In this document: piece by piece, positions 26,890-36,231 of the stretch
How positions within the stretch are numbered: position 1 is the first letter of the stretch
Layout: each line of letters starts with the position of its first letter
Notes under the pieces: generated by a model
Database searches by the model: none
What the model was told of the DNA's origin: nothing
Seen by the model: the letters and a program-made list of their open reading frames with translations, nothing else
DNA from: Flavobacterium pectinovorum
GTDB taxonomy: Bacteria > Bacteroidota > Bacteroidia > Flavobacteriales > Flavobacteriaceae
Length of the DNA: 64,000 nt
Assembly: GCF_006438875.1 (NCBI RefSeq)
Contig: NZ_RCZH01000006.1
Span: forward strand, 316,917-380,916
Reading direction: 5' to 3'
Program-made: the position numbers and the translations under genes

Positions 26890-27978
26890 CTAAGCTTTTC
26901 TAGCCGGAAAATAATTCTCTTTTAAAATAATTTCCAGCGGAATATAATGCGTGTCTTCAACAGGTTCCTGAAGTACTAATTTCTTGTATAAATGGTTGAT
27001 TCCCATATAACCTTGCTCTTCGGGTCTTTGATTGATCAAGAAATCAATTACGCCTTTATTCAGGTATTCGATATTATCTTTTAGTAAATCATAACCAATA
27101 ATCCGAACGCCTTTGATATTGTTTTGCTCTAAAAATCTTGCCACAATATAAGCTCTTGAATTGGGTACAAAAACACTATTTATTCCTGCAAACATTTCTA
27201 GATTCAATTGATCAATTCCGGAATCTTTGATTGTAACTTCTGAAAATTTGAAGTTTTGAAGTTCGTCATGATCTTTAAAAAAGGAGTAAAAACCATCAAT
27301 ACGCTGCAGGTAAACTGATGTACTTTCGATCTCTCTGGTAATCTTAAAAATCAATACTTGTCTTTCGTTTTTTACTGCGAAACTAATTAATCTTCCCGCT
27401 AAATATCCGCTTTGAAAAGCATCTTGTCCCACATAAGCATGATTTTCATTGGTTTTTATATTTGAATCAATCATTACAACCGGAATATTTTTCTTTTCGT
27501 ATTCATTTAAAAAACGAACCGATTCTTCATAAAAAATAGGCGCAAATAACAATCCGTCGCAATCAAATTCCAGTACTTTTTTGACTGATTCCTTAAAGGA
27601 AGAAATATTAAAATCATAAAAGAAATAATCCAAAACGATTCCGAATTTACTGAATTCTACGGCTGCTTTTTCTATTCCTGAAATCTGACTTTTCCAATAT
27701 TCGAGATCTTCATATTTAGGTAAGAAAACTGCAAAATGAAACTTCTTATTCAACGCCAGATTACTTGCCAGAATATTTCGCTTATAACCATATTGCTCGA
27801 TTATAGCATTTACTTTATCGACATTTTCCTGAGTCACCTGCCCCCGATTATGGATAATTCTGTCAACGGTTCCCGGCGAAACATTGGCTAGTTCTGCAAT
27901 TTTTTTAATCGTTATGATATTGATTGTTTTTAAGTTAAAAAGATTCTGTAAGAGTGTAAAATTAATTTTTTTTATCAA
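26890..27978 (-). CDS. LacI-family transcriptional regulator of the uronate genes
   Basis: A 362-residue regulator. The LacI-type helix-turn-helix TIKKIAELANVSPGTVDRII begins at about residue 23 and the hinge helix region ends at about 75. The remainder is a periplasmic-binding-protein-like effector domain (FAVFLPKYEDLEYWKSQISG, AYVGQDAFQSGYLAGRL, VRIIGYDLL). No ATG exists near the helix-turn-helix; the TTG at 27978 is the plausible start but leaves about 20 unusual leading residues, so a non-standard start closer to the domain is possible. It is divergent from kdgK over a 72-bp region containing a promoter and a palindrome. A sugar acid such as 2-keto-3-deoxygluconate is a reasonable inducer by analogy, but not shown. 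Confidence 0.88.
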   Translation of the reverse strand: MIKKINFTLLQNLFNLKTINIITIKKIAELANVSPGTVDRIIHNRGQVTQENVDKVNAIIEQYGYKRNILASNLALNKKFHFAVFLPKYEDLEYWKSQISGIEKAAVEFSKFGIVLDYFFYDFNISSFKESVKKVLEFDCDGLLFAPIFYEESVRFLNEYEKKNIPVVMIDSNIKTNENHAYVGQDAFQSGYLAGRLISFAVKNERQVLIFKITREIESTSVYLQRIDGFYSFFKDHDELQNFKFSEVTIKDSGIDQLNLEMFAGINSVFVPNSRAYIVARFLEQNNIKGVRIIGYDLLKDNIEYLNKGVIDFLINQRPEEQGYMGINHLYKKLVLQEPVEDTHYIPLEIILKENYFPARKA

Positions 27979-27985
27979 AGATAAG

Positions 27986-28015
27986 TTGTTTTAGTTAACT
28001 TTTTATATACATTTG
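27986..28015 (+). promoter_or_regulatory. Bacteroidetes-type promoter for kdgK
   Basis: TTG at 27986-27988, a 19-bp spacer, and TACATTTG at 28008-28015 fit the Flavobacterium/Bacteroides consensus (TTG, about 19 bp, TAnnTTTG). Transcription would start near 28020, about 30 bp before the kdgK ATG. Confidence 0.7.
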
Positions 28016-28022
28016 CAACAAC

Positions 28023-28036
28023 CCGTGTGCGTACAC
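28023..28036. promoter_or_regulatory. Putative LacI-type operator at the kdgK start site
   Basis: CGTGTGCGTACACG is a 14-bp even-centred palindrome with one mismatched pair and a central CG, typical in form for LacI-family operators. It lies directly after the predicted -7 box and next to the lacI-type gene, so binding would block kdgK transcription. I saw no second close copy before kduI, yhcH or susC. Confidence 0.5.
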
Positions 28037-28050
28037 GTAAAATTACAGAT

Positions 28051-29058
28051 ATGTCAAAAAGAATCATAACTTTTGGTGAAATCCTTCTAAGACTTTCACC
28101 TCCTAACCATTCAAAACTCTATAAATCAAGAACATTTGAAGCGCATTATGGTGGCGCTGAAGCAAATGTTGGCGCATCTTTGGCTTTATTTGGATGTGAT
28201 GTAAAATTTGTAACCTCAGTTCCTGATAACGAATTGGGAGATTCCGCTTTAAGCGAATTACGTTCGTATGGTGTGGAACCAATTGCTGTAAAACAAGGGA
28301 AACGTTTGGGAGTTTATTACTTTGAACAAGGTGCTTCTGAAAGACCGGGGAAAGTTTTATATGACAGAGATGCTTCTTCATTTGCCAATCTTAAAAAAGG
28401 AATGATAGATTGGGAAGTAATTTTCAAAGACGCTGATTGGTTTCACTGGTCAGGAATAACAGCATCATTAACCGAAGATCTTGCTATACTATCAAAAGAA
28501 GCCCTCGAAGCAGCTTCAAAATTAGGATTAACTATTTCAGCCGATTTAAACTATCGCCCAACGCTGTGGAATTATGGCAAAAAAGCTTCTGAAATTATGC
28601 CGGATTTAGTTCAGTATTGCGATGTATTATTGGGCGGTTCTGATGATTCTGAAAAATGTCTGAATATCAAAATTGAAGAGTCGGAAAGTATGGATTCTGT
28701 TTTTAGAAAATGGAAAAAACAATTCCCAAAACTTAAGACAATTGTATCTACAATGCGTTATGATGCGAATGCTTCATCAAATACTATTGGAGCCATTTTA
28801 TGGAACGATGAAAAACTATTAAAATCTAAAGAATATAAGATTTCACATATAGTTGACAGAATTGGTGCCGGTGATGCTTTTATGGCGGGATTAATTTACG
28901 GACTCATAACCTGGCCGGAATCCTATCAAAAAACACTTGAATACGCTGTTGCAGCTTCCTGCCTTAAACATTCGATTCCGGGAGATATTAATTTATCGAG
29001 CGTAAATGATGTTACGGCGCTTATGAATGGTGCAAGCGGCGGACGGGTTATTCGTTAA
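28051..29058 (+). CDS. kdgK: 2-keto-3-deoxygluconate kinase (PfkB family)
   Basis: A 335-residue ribokinase-type sugar kinase that phosphorylates 2-keto-3-deoxygluconate to KDPG with ATP. The N-terminal block GEILLRLSPP with HYGGAEANVG (sugar pocket) and the C-terminal PfkB signature DRIGAGDAFMAGLIYG with catalytic Asp near 275 are both clear. The ATG at 28051 is preferred; an in-frame GTG at 28027 lies inside the operator palindrome and would add eight residues. KdgA, which uses its product, is two genes downstream. A 218-bp gap with a degraded ACACATAG-type repeat separates it from yhcH. Confidence 0.93.
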   Translation: MSKRIITFGEILLRLSPPNHSKLYKSRTFEAHYGGAEANVGASLALFGCDVKFVTSVPDNELGDSALSELRSYGVEPIAVKQGKRLGVYYFEQGASERPGKVLYDRDASSFANLKKGMIDWEVIFKDADWFHWSGITASLTEDLAILSKEALEAASKLGLTISADLNYRPTLWNYGKKASEIMPDLVQYCDVLLGGSDDSEKCLNIKIEESESMDSVFRKWKKQFPKLKTIVSTMRYDANASSNTIGAILWNDEKLLKSKEYKISHIVDRIGAGDAFMAGLIYGLITWPESYQKTLEYAVAASCLKHSIPGDINLSSVNDVTALMNGASGGRVIR

Positions 29059-29121
29059 TTTATTGCCCACTCCCGATAGCTATCGGGATAAACAGATTTG
29101 ACAGATTAATACTGATTTATT

Positions 29122-29262
29122 TAATACATAGAAATATAATTTTTTTCTAAAAGAGAATACAAAACAGGACGATAATATTTAACATTTGTACATAATATTT
29201 TAGAAAAAATGAAACACTTATTTAAGTTTAAACTTCTACCTTTCTATGTATTAACTTAAAAT
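29122..29262. repeat. Degraded ACACATAG-type inverted repeat
   Basis: Ends TTAATACATAGAAATATA (about 29120) and TTTCTATGTATTAA (about 29248) are imperfect inverted copies of the ends seen at 33083/33227. A TTCTAAAAGAGAATAC and GAAACACTTATTTAAG interior is also family-like. A CCCGATAGCTATCGGG palindrome precedes it near 29071-29086. Confidence 0.65.
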
Positions 29263-29276
29263 ATAAAAACAAAAAA

Positions 29277-29726
29277 ATGATAGTAGATTCATTACACAAC
29301 GCAAAAAAATATTACGATTTACACCCTAATTTTCGAAAGGCATTTGAATATGTGCAACAGAATGATATTTCGGTTCTTGAAGAAGGAGCTTTTGAAATTG
29401 CAGAAGGTTTAAAAGTGATTGTAATTGTTGGTGAAGGGACAACACGAGAAGAAAGTATCAAAGGTTTTGAATGTCATGATCAAAATATTGACATTCAGAT
29501 TTCAATAAAAGGACCAGAAACTTTTGCCTGGAAACCAAGAGAAAAATGCATTAGTCCAAATGGGGATTATAGTGACGAAAGAGATGTTCGCTTTTTTTAT
29601 GATAAACCAGATATGTTTTTTCAACTACAGGAAGAACAATTTTCCATATTATTTCCCGAAGATGTTCACGCAGCCATGATTGGCGAAGGATTACTAAAAA
29701 AAATAGTGATTAAAGTTAAAATATAA
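29277..29726 (+). CDS. YhcH/YjgK/YiaL family protein
   Basis: A 149-residue cytoplasmic beta-barrel protein of the family of E. coli YhcH, YiaL and EbgC. Diagnostic blocks are a HDQNIDIQISIKG segment (about 68-80) and PEDVHAAMIG near the C-terminus, whose His/Glu residues are likely metal ligands. Members occur in sugar-acid operons and are thought to handle sugar anomers or aldose epimers, but the reaction is not settled. Here it is 4 bp upstream of kdgA, so co-transcription is clear. Confidence 0.88.
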   Translation: MIVDSLHNAKKYYDLHPNFRKAFEYVQQNDISVLEEGAFEIAEGLKVIVIVGEGTTREESIKGFECHDQNIDIQISIKGPETFAWKPREKCISPNGDYSDERDVRFFYDKPDMFFQLQEEQFSILFPEDVHAAMIGEGLLKKIVIKVKI

Positions 29727-29730
29727 AGTC

Positions 29731-30411
29731 ATGAAAACAATTCAAAATACGATTGAGATTATTTCGGAACAAGGGATTTTGCCTTTGTATTTTAATACTG
29801 ATGAAAATATTAGTATTGAAGTTTTACGTTCCCTTTACAGAACTGGAATCAGAGCTGTAGAATATACCAACAGAGGTTCGCAGGCTTTACCGAATTTCGC
29901 AAAAATGGTTGCTGTTAGAAATGCCGAAATGCCTGAAATGTTGTTAGGAATTGGCACAATAAAAAATCTTGATCAGGCAAAAGAATTTCATGCCGTTGGT
30001 GCAGACTTTTTTATCAGTCCGGGTTTTGTACCTGAGGTTTGGGATTTCTTAAAAAATAAAGAAATATTATACTGTCCGGGTTGTATGACGCCAACAGAAA
30101 TTATTGCTGCTGAAAATGCAGGAATAAAATTAATTAAACTTTTTCCGGGAAACATATTAGGACCTGAATTTTTGAGCAGCATAAAAGACATTTTCCAATC
30201 GCTTTATTTTATGACAACAGGCGGTGTTGAATCTAATTATACCAATATCAATAGTTGGTTTTCTGCCGGAGCTTCGGCTGTTGGAATGGGAAGTCAGCTT
30301 ATCAGTAAAAAACGCATGCAGGATAGAGATTTCACTCTAATTGAAAATGAAGTTATAAAAGCGATTGAGATCGTTCAGATTATACAAAACGAGAAAAAAG
30401 CAGTTGTATAA
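29731..30411 (+). CDS. kdgA: KDPG/KHG aldolase
   Basis: A 226-residue class I aldolase (Eda type) that splits 2-keto-3-deoxy-6-phosphogluconate to pyruvate and glyceraldehyde 3-phosphate. Glu44 and Arg48 in VEYTNRG, the phosphate-binding TTGGVES block, and Schiff-base Lys136 in KLIKLFPG match the family; SPGFVPEV and CPGCMTPTE are also conserved. It completes KDG breakdown with KdgK. An ACATAG mini-hairpin (30420-30459) directly follows. Confidence 0.94.
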   Translation: MKTIQNTIEIISEQGILPLYFNTDENISIEVLRSLYRTGIRAVEYTNRGSQALPNFAKMVAVRNAEMPEMLLGIGTIKNLDQAKEFHAVGADFFISPGFVPEVWDFLKNKEILYCPGCMTPTEIIAAENAGIKLIKLFPGNILGPEFLSSIKDIFQSLYFMTTGGVESNYTNINSWFSAGASAVGMGSQLISKKRMQDRDFTLIENEVIKAIEIVQIIQNEKKAVV

Positions 30412-30419
30412 TTAAATCA

Positions 30420-30459
30420 TAGAAACATAGTTTTTGTGAGTTCGAAAACTATGTTTCTA
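30420..30459. repeat. Small hairpin with 15-bp perfect arms
   Basis: TAGAAACATAGTTTT (30420-30434) and its exact inverse (30445-30459) enclose a 10-nt loop. It looks like a minimal version of the ACACATAG family, 9 bp after the kdgA stop. It could dampen or trim the operon transcript before the next gene. Confidence 0.8.
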
Positions 30460-30515
30460 CTTAAAAAAGAAAATCATTCCATATAAATCAAATTGGAAAA
30501 ATCATAAAAATATAC

Positions 30516-31328
30516 ATGGATTCAATATTTAATCTTAAAGGTAAAATTGCACTTATAACTGGTGGTGCCGGCGTATTAGGAAGTAATTTTGCGAATGTTT
30601 TAGCCAAACAAGGCGTTATCACGGGAATCGTTTCTCAATCGATTGAAAAAGCCAATAAAACCGTAGAAGCAATTGAAAATAATGGCGGACAAGCTTTTGC
30701 GATTCAGGCAAATGTTTTAAACAAAGAAGAACTGGAAAAAGCCAAAGATTTAATCGTAGAAAAATACGGTCGACTTGATATCCTTATAAATGCTGCGGGT
30801 GGAAATATGCCCGGCGCGACGATAAGTCCTGATCAGGCGATTTATGATATGCAAGTCGATGATTTACAAAAAGTAGTCGATCTTAATATTATTGGAACGA
30901 TGCTTCCATCGCAGGTTTTTTCAGAACTTTTTGCCAAACAAAAACAAGGAATCATCATCAATATTTCATCGGCATCAGCGCAAAGACCTTTGACGAGAGT
31001 TGTGGGATACTCGGCTTCAAAAGCGGCTATTGATAATTTCACGCAATGGATGTCTGTTGAACTGGCTTCAAAATATGGTGAAGGAATTCGTGTGAATGCT
31101 ATTTCTCCGGGATTTTTTATCGGAGAACAAAACAGAGCTTTATTATTGACTCCGGAAGGAAAATTAACACCTCGTGGTGAAAAAATTATCGATCATACGC
31201 CAATGGGAAGATTTGGAAAACCGGAAGATATTGATGGTGCACTTTTATTTTTATGCAGTGATATGTCCAAATTTGTTACCGGAACTATTATAAAAGTCGA
31301 TGGAGGATTTTCGGCATCAAGCATTTAA
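30516..31328 (+). CDS. uxuB: SDR-type D-mannonate oxidoreductase (fructuronate reductase)
   Basis: A 270-residue short-chain dehydrogenase with TGGAGVLG (cofactor loop), NAAGGNMPGAT, ISSASAQRP, and catalytic Tyr165/Lys169 in GYSASKA. The NMPGAT insert and the AISPGFFIGEQNRALL substrate loop are those of the SDR mannonate oxidoreductases used by Bacteroidetes instead of the polyol-dehydrogenase-type UxuB of E. coli. It reduces fructuronate to mannonate with NAD(P)H. Position directly before uxuA and uxaC supports the assignment. The symbol reflects function rather than homology to E. coli UxuB. Confidence 0.88.
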   Translation: MDSIFNLKGKIALITGGAGVLGSNFANVLAKQGVITGIVSQSIEKANKTVEAIENNGGQAFAIQANVLNKEELEKAKDLIVEKYGRLDILINAAGGNMPGATISPDQAIYDMQVDDLQKVVDLNIIGTMLPSQVFSELFAKQKQGIIINISSASAQRPLTRVVGYSASKAAIDNFTQWMSVELASKYGEGIRVNAISPGFFIGEQNRALLLTPEGKLTPRGEKIIDHTPMGRFGKPEDIDGALLFLCSDMSKFVTGTIIKVDGGFSASSI

Positions 31329-31347
31329 AATCTGATTTCGACGATTC

Positions 31348-31844
31348 CTGCAAGGTTTTCGAAACCTTGTAGGTATTAAATAATTAGTTTGTCATACCAA
31401 GGTTTGTTTGTTATTAAAAAAAGCAATATAAATGACATTTAACCGCAAAGACACACAAAGGTTTTTACGCAAAGTTCGCAAAGCTTTCTCTTTATTCCGC
31501 TTTGCTTTGAGATCGCAAAGGGATTGTGAAAAATTAGAAACGTTATTGGCAGAACGAGAGATCTCCGCAAGTAACTCGACAAAGATTGACGATTCACTTA
31601 ATGGAGCTTCTTGCGGAGATCCCTCGTTCCTCGGGATGACAAAATTGAGGAAATAGTTCTTTTGAAAATATGAGCCCTAGCCCCGATAGCAGTGGAAATC
31701 CTTTTGTGGCGGTCCCGAGGCTTCGGGAGCCACAAAAGATTGAAACGCATTGCTTCGCCAGTTCGCACTTTCAGGCTCGGGTGCGGGAATAGCTTCTAAA
31801 TATTAATAAAAATCATACCTACAAGGTTTTGAAAACCTTGCAGG
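31348..31844. repeat. Repeat block bracketed by two CCT(G/A)CAAGG hairpins
   Basis: The gap between the mannonate oxidoreductase gene and uxuA (31329-31865) is filled by repeats. Self-complementary hairpins CCTGCAAGGTTTTCGAAACC... (31348-31374) and its near inverse (31818-31844) bracket a CGCAAAGTTCGCAAAG half-element (about 31440-31520). A GATGACA element follows (arms near 31553-31571 and 31610-31628), then a CTTTTGTGGC/GCCACAAAAG hairpin (31701-31738) with a central CCCGAGGCTTCGGG. No gene is seen; the frame 31432-31656 is rejected. Confidence 0.85.
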
Positions 31845-31865
31845 AAAACCAAAAAATAAGTCAAA

Positions 31866-33050
31866 ATGGAACAAACATTAAGATGGTTCGGACCAAATGA
31901 TCCTGTTTCTTTACAAGATATTTTACAAACGGGAGCAACCGGAATCGTAACCGCATTACACCATATTCCAAACGGAGAAGTTTGGAGTATTGACGAAATT
32001 ATAAAACGAAAAGTTGAAATTGAACATCAAAACGGAGATCCAAAAAAAGGCGCTTCGGGTTTGACATGGTCAGTTGTAGAAAGTATTCCGGTTCACGAAG
32101 ACATTAAAAAACAAACGGGAAATTACCTTCAATACATTGAGAATTATAAAGAAAGTATTCGGAATCTGGCTTTATGCGGAATCAAATGTGTTTGCTATAA
32201 TTTCATGCCGGTTTTAGATTGGTCGAGAACTGATTTGGCTTATGAAGTTGCAGATGGTTCAAAGGCTTTGCGTTTTGATATCAATGCTTTTGCGGCTTTT
32301 GAATTGTTTATTTTGAAAAGACCGAACGCTGAAAAAGAATATTCGGCAACTCAGATTGAAAAAGCTACAAAATATTTTGAAGCGATGACTGAAGCCGATA
32401 AAATAAAATTACAGCAAAATATTCTTGCCGGACTTCCCGGAGCTGAAGAAGCGTATTCGGTAGAGGATTTTCTGGTGACTTTAAGTGGTTATAATCATAT
32501 TGACAGCTCTACTTTGAAGAAAAACCTTTTCTTCTTTTTAAGAGAAATTATTCCGGTTGCAGAAAGTAAAGGCGTTCTAATGGCAATTCATCCTGACGAT
32601 CCGCCCTACCCTATTTTAGGTTTGCCAAGAGTTGTAAGTACGGAGGAAGATTTAGTAGAGTTAATGGCTGCAGCCGATTCAAAATCAAACGGATTCACAA
32701 TGTGCACGGGATCCTACGGTGTAAGAGCCGACAATGATTTACCGGGAATTGTGAGGCGTCACGGAGATAAAATGAATTTTATTCACTTAAGAAGTACTCA
32801 AAGAGACGAAGAAGGCAGTTTTTACGAAGCCAATCATCTTGAAGGAGATGTCGATATGTATGAAGTCGTAAAAGCGATTATTGAGGTTGAAAAGAGAAAT
32901 AATATTTCGTTACCAATGCGTCCCGATCACGGTCATCAAATGCTGGATGATTTGAATAAAAAAACAAATCCGGGTTATTCAGTAATTGGGCGTTTGCGAG
33001 GTTTAGCGGAGTTAAGAGGTCTTGAAATGGGAATTAAAAAAAGCTTATAA
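31866..33050 (+). CDS. uxuA: D-mannonate dehydratase
   Basis: A 394-residue TIM-barrel enzyme that dehydrates D-mannonate to 2-keto-3-deoxygluconate with a divalent metal. Family blocks include [21 protein letters not shown] at the N-terminus (the long form), [39 protein letters not shown] and [13 protein letters not shown], with [12 protein letters not shown] near the end. His, Cys and Asp residues in these blocks supply the metal site. Length equals the usual UxuA. It feeds KdgK directly. Confidence 0.97.
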   Translation: MEQTLRWFGPNDPVSLQDILQTGATGIVTALHHIPNGEVWSIDEIIKRKVEIEHQNGDPKKGASGLTWSVVESIPVHEDIKKQTGNYLQYIENYKESIRNLALCGIKCVCYNFMPVLDWSRTDLAYEVADGSKALRFDINAFAAFELFILKRPNAEKEYSATQIEKATKYFEAMTEADKIKLQQNILAGLPGAEEAYSVEDFLVTLSGYNHIDSSTLKKNLFFFLREIIPVAESKGVLMAIHPDDPPYPILGLPRVVSTEEDLVELMAAADSKSNGFTMCTGSYGVRADNDLPGIVRRHGDKMNFIHLRSTQRDEEGSFYEANHLEGDVDMYEVVKAIIEVEKRNNISLPMRPDHGHQMLDDLNKKTNPGYSVIGRLRGLAELRGLEMGIKKSL

Positions 33051-33082
33051 AATACCTATTTGCTGTAATTATTAAAATTTTA

Positions 33083-33227
33083 TTTAACACATAGAAACAT
33101 AGATTTTATGTGTAGAATAAATAAAAAGAGAATAAAAAGAAACAGGTTTCTCACACATAGCTATGTGACTTAATGCAAGTGAAACGTCTTTTTTAAGAGT
33201 ACAAAATCTATGTTTCTATGTGTTAAA
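33083..33227. repeat. ACACATAG-type element with 25-bp perfect ends
   Basis: This is the best-preserved member: arms 33083-33107 and 33203-33227 are exact inverted copies, beginning TTTAACACATAGAAACATAG. A second palindrome CACATAGCTATGTG sits in the middle (about 33153-33166). It occupies most of the gap between uxuA and uxaC. Confidence 0.92.
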
Positions 33228-33262
33228 ATTAATTGCGCCAATACGTTTATAAAATCAATTTT

Positions 33263-34675
33263 ATGTCTGAAAATAAATTTATTACCGAGGATTTTTTGCT
33301 GTATAATAAAACAGCAATTTCCTTGTATCATGATTTTGCGAAAGCACAACCTATCATCGATTATCATTGTCATTTGTCTCCAAAAGATATTGCCGAAAAT
33401 CGTCAGTTTGAAAATATTACTCAAATCTGGATTGAAGGCGATCATTATAAATGGAGAGCGATGCGTGCCAATGGTATTTCTGAAAAATATATTACGGGAG
33501 ATGCTTCTGACTTTGAGAAGTTTGAAAAATGGGCTGAAACATTGCCACATACTTTAAGAAATCCTTTGTATCACTGGTCACACCTGGAATTGAAACGTTA
33601 TTTTGGGATTGATTTATTATTGAATAAAGATACTGCTAAGGAAGTTTTTGATACTTGTAATGAATTGCTGAAAAAGCCTGAATTCAGTGTCAAAAACCTG
33701 CTTAAAAGAATGAATGTGAAAGTTGTGGGAACGACTGATGATCCTACGGATGATTTGCAATTTCATAAAAAGCTTCGTGACGATCAATTCGAAATTTCAG
33801 TTCTGCCTTCTTTCAGACCTGATAAAGCAACGGAAATCGAGAAAGGACAATTGTTTGTAAACTGGGCTCAGAAATTGGAATCTGCTGTTGGTTTTTCTAT
33901 AAAAGAATATGCAGATTTTATAAAAGCCATCGCCTTAAGACATGACTTTTTTCATGAAATGGGCTGCCGAATTTCTGATCACGGACATATAAAATTTTAT
34001 GCGTCTCCTTATACGGAATCAGAAATTGAAACCATTTTTAAGAAAGGATTAAATGTTTCGGAATTGAGTACGATTGAAGTTGAAAAATTCAAATCGGCGT
34101 TACTTTTTGAGATTGCCTTATTGAATCACAAAAGATCTTGGGCGCAACAATTTCACGTAGGTGCCATCAGAAATAATAACAGCAAAATGATGCAATCCAT
34201 TGGTCCTGATCAGGGATTTGATTCGATTGGAGATTTGAATATGGCTGATAATATGAGTGGTTTCTTTGATAAATTAAATTCTGCAAACGGTTTGGCAAAA
34301 ACAATTGTATATAATTTGAATCCGCGTGACAATGAAGTTTTTGCTTCTATGGCGGCAAATTTTAATGATGATTTGATTCCCGGGAAAATGCAATACGGAG
34401 CCGCGTGGTGGTTTTTAGACCAAAAAGACGGAATGGAAAAACAATTAAATGTGTTATCTAATTTTGGGTTACTAAGCCGATTTGTGGGTATGGTAACGGA
34501 TTCGAGAAGCTTTTTGTCTTTTCCGCGTCACGAATATTTCCGTCGTATTTTATGTAATATTTTAGGAGAAGAAGTTGAAAATGGTCAGTTGCCAAATGAT
34601 ATAAATCTTATTGGTGAACTGGTGAAAAATATTTGCAGTGGCAATGCTGAGCATTACTTTAATTTTAAGAAATAA
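33263..34675 (+). CDS. uxaC: Glucuronate isomerase
   Basis: Starting at the ATG at 33263 the protein is 470 residues, the length of E. coli UxaC. The ten in-frame residues before it (from 33233) derive from the repeat edge and are discarded. It interconverts D-glucuronate and D-fructuronate (and galacturonate/tagaturonate). The amidohydrolase-like metal motif DYHCHLSP lies near residues 35-42. Further family blocks are TTDDPTD, WAQQFHVGAIRNNN and VGMVTDSRSFLSFPRH. With the mannonate oxidoreductase and UxuA it makes the full glucuronate branch; no tagaturonate reductase or altronate dehydratase is in the window. Confidence 0.96.
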   Translation: MSENKFITEDFLLYNKTAISLYHDFAKAQPIIDYHCHLSPKDIAENRQFENITQIWIEGDHYKWRAMRANGISEKYITGDASDFEKFEKWAETLPHTLRNPLYHWSHLELKRYFGIDLLLNKDTAKEVFDTCNELLKKPEFSVKNLLKRMNVKVVGTTDDPTDDLQFHKKLRDDQFEISVLPSFRPDKATEIEKGQLFVNWAQKLESAVGFSIKEYADFIKAIALRHDFFHEMGCRISDHGHIKFYASPYTESEIETIFKKGLNVSELSTIEVEKFKSALLFEIALLNHKRSWAQQFHVGAIRNNNSKMMQSIGPDQGFDSIGDLNMADNMSGFFDKLNSANGLAKTIVYNLNPRDNEVFASMAANFNDDLIPGKMQYGAAWWFLDQKDGMEKQLNVLSNFGLLSRFVGMVTDSRSFLSFPRHEYFRRILCNILGEEVENGQLPNDINLIGELVKNICSGNAEHYFNFKK

Positions 34676-34852
34676 AATATTTTTTCTCGCAGATTTTGCA
34701 GATTGAGCAGATTTAATTTTTAATCTGTGGCTATTATAATTTATAAGAATAAAAACAAGATTACAGTTTGAGAAAAAGAGTTTGAAAAACTACTTTTTAT
34801 AACCATCTCAGGCTTTTACAATTTAAAAACAAAATGCTCTTAACTAACTATC

Positions 34853-36226
34853 ATGACTATCAAAAACGAACCTATCGGGAAGTACCGCTGGACCATCTGC
34901 GGATTACTTTTCTTTGCTACTACCGTGAATTATCTGGACAGACAAGTCCTGAGTTTACTGGCTCCCAGCCTATCCGAAGAATTTCATTGGAGTAATACTG
35001 ATTATGCCAATATAACAGCCGTTTTTCAGTTTGTATATGCGCTTTCGATGTTATTTGCAGGAAGACTTATCGACAAATTAGGCACAAAACTGGGGTATAT
35101 TCTAGCCATTTTTATTTGGTCAATTGGTGCGATAATGCATGCTTATGCAATCCCGATTGGCAGTACTTTTAATAACTTATTAGTCTGGGTTGGTATTGGT
35201 GCTGTTCCCGTTTCGATTGCCGGTTTCATGATTTCGAGAGCTTTTCTGGGCTTTGGAGAATCCGGAAATTTTCCTGCAGCGATCAAAGCTACTGCCGAAT
35301 ATTTTCCAAAAAAAGAACGTTCTCTTGCCACCGGAATTTTTAATTCGGGTTCGAATGTTGGGGCAATTCTGGCGCCGTTAACTGTGCCTTGGATTGCGGT
35401 GCATTGGGGCTGGCAAATGGCATTTATCATCATTGGGGCAATTGGTTTTATATGGATGTTTTTCTGGTATATGTTTTATGAAAAACCAAGAAATCAAAAA
35501 AGAATGTCTCAGGCCGAACTTAATTATATAAGTGAAGGAGACGCATTTCAAGAACCTTCTGACGAAAATGCAAAACCTGAAAAAATCTCCTGGCTAAAAC
35601 TTTTAAGCTACAAACAAACCTGGGCCTTTGCGATTGGAAAATTCCTGACAGACGGAATTTGGTGGTTCTTTTTATTTTGGTTACCCAAATATCTGGAAGC
35701 TCAATTTGGGATGGAAAAAACCGAAATTACGATTCCTTTAGCTGTTTTATACAGCATGACGATGGTTGGGAGTATTTATGGTGGTTATTTCCCTATGTAT
35801 TTTATAAATAAAGGACACAATCCTTATGAAGCACGAATGAAAGCAATGCTTATTATTGCGATTTTCCCACTGTTTGTACTTCTAGCTCAACCTTTGGGTT
35901 ATATTAGTTTCTGGATTCCGGTTCTTTTAATTGGTGTTGGAGCATCAGCGCATCAGGCTTGGTCGGCTAATATTTTTACTACGGTTTCTGATATGTTTCC
36001 AAAAAAAGCCATTGGTTCCATCATCGGAATTGGTGGAATGGCGGGCGGACTTGGCGGTGTAATCGTGTCAAAATTAGGCGGCGCTCTTTTTGATTATTAC
36101 GAAGATTTGGGACATATTGAAACCGGATATACAATCATGTTTGTGCTTTGCGCCGTAGCCTATCTTGTGGCTTGGAGCATCATGAAAACATTGGTTCCAA
36201 AATATAAATTAATTACTGATTTGTAA
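34853..36226 (+). CDS. exuT: Hexuronate transporter (MFS, ExuT-like)
   Basis: A 457-residue inner-membrane protein with about 12 hydrophobic segments. The first helix leads into NYLDRQVLSLLAP, the hallmark of the anion:cation symporter family that includes ExuT (galacturonate/glucuronate). RAFLGFGESGNFPAAIKATAEYF and the second-half loop MFPKKAIGSIIGIGGMAGG are also typical. It should bring glucuronate, released in the periplasm by GH88 or GH2 enzymes, into the cytoplasm for UxaC. The gap before it (34676-34852) has only a single CGCAGATTTTGCAGATTGAG arm. Confidence 0.9.
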   Translation: MTIKNEPIGKYRWTICGLLFFATTVNYLDRQVLSLLAPSLSEEFHWSNTDYANITAVFQFVYALSMLFAGRLIDKLGTKLGYILAIFIWSIGAIMHAYAIPIGSTFNNLLVWVGIGAVPVSIAGFMISRAFLGFGESGNFPAAIKATAEYFPKKERSLATGIFNSGSNVGAILAPLTVPWIAVHWGWQMAFIIIGAIGFIWMFFWYMFYEKPRNQKRMSQAELNYISEGDAFQEPSDENAKPEKISWLKLLSYKQTWAFAIGKFLTDGIWWFFLFWLPKYLEAQFGMEKTEITIPLAVLYSMTMVGSIYGGYFPMYFINKGHNPYEARMKAMLIIAIFPLFVLLAQPLGYISFWIPVLLIGVGASAHQAWSANIFTTVSDMFPKKAIGSIIGIGGMAGGLGGVIVSKLGGALFDYYEDLGHIETGYTIMFVLCAVAYLVAWSIMKTLVPKYKLITDL

Positions 36227-36231
36227 TGTTA

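Noticed and set aside
31432..31656. 74-residue open frame upstream of uxuA
   Set aside because: Composed of the CGCAAAG half-element and a GATGACA element.
33170..33557. Two overlapping frames, one on each strand, at the start of uxaC
   Set aside because: Both overlap the repeat edge and the UxaC N-terminus, whose DYHCHLSP motif is certain.
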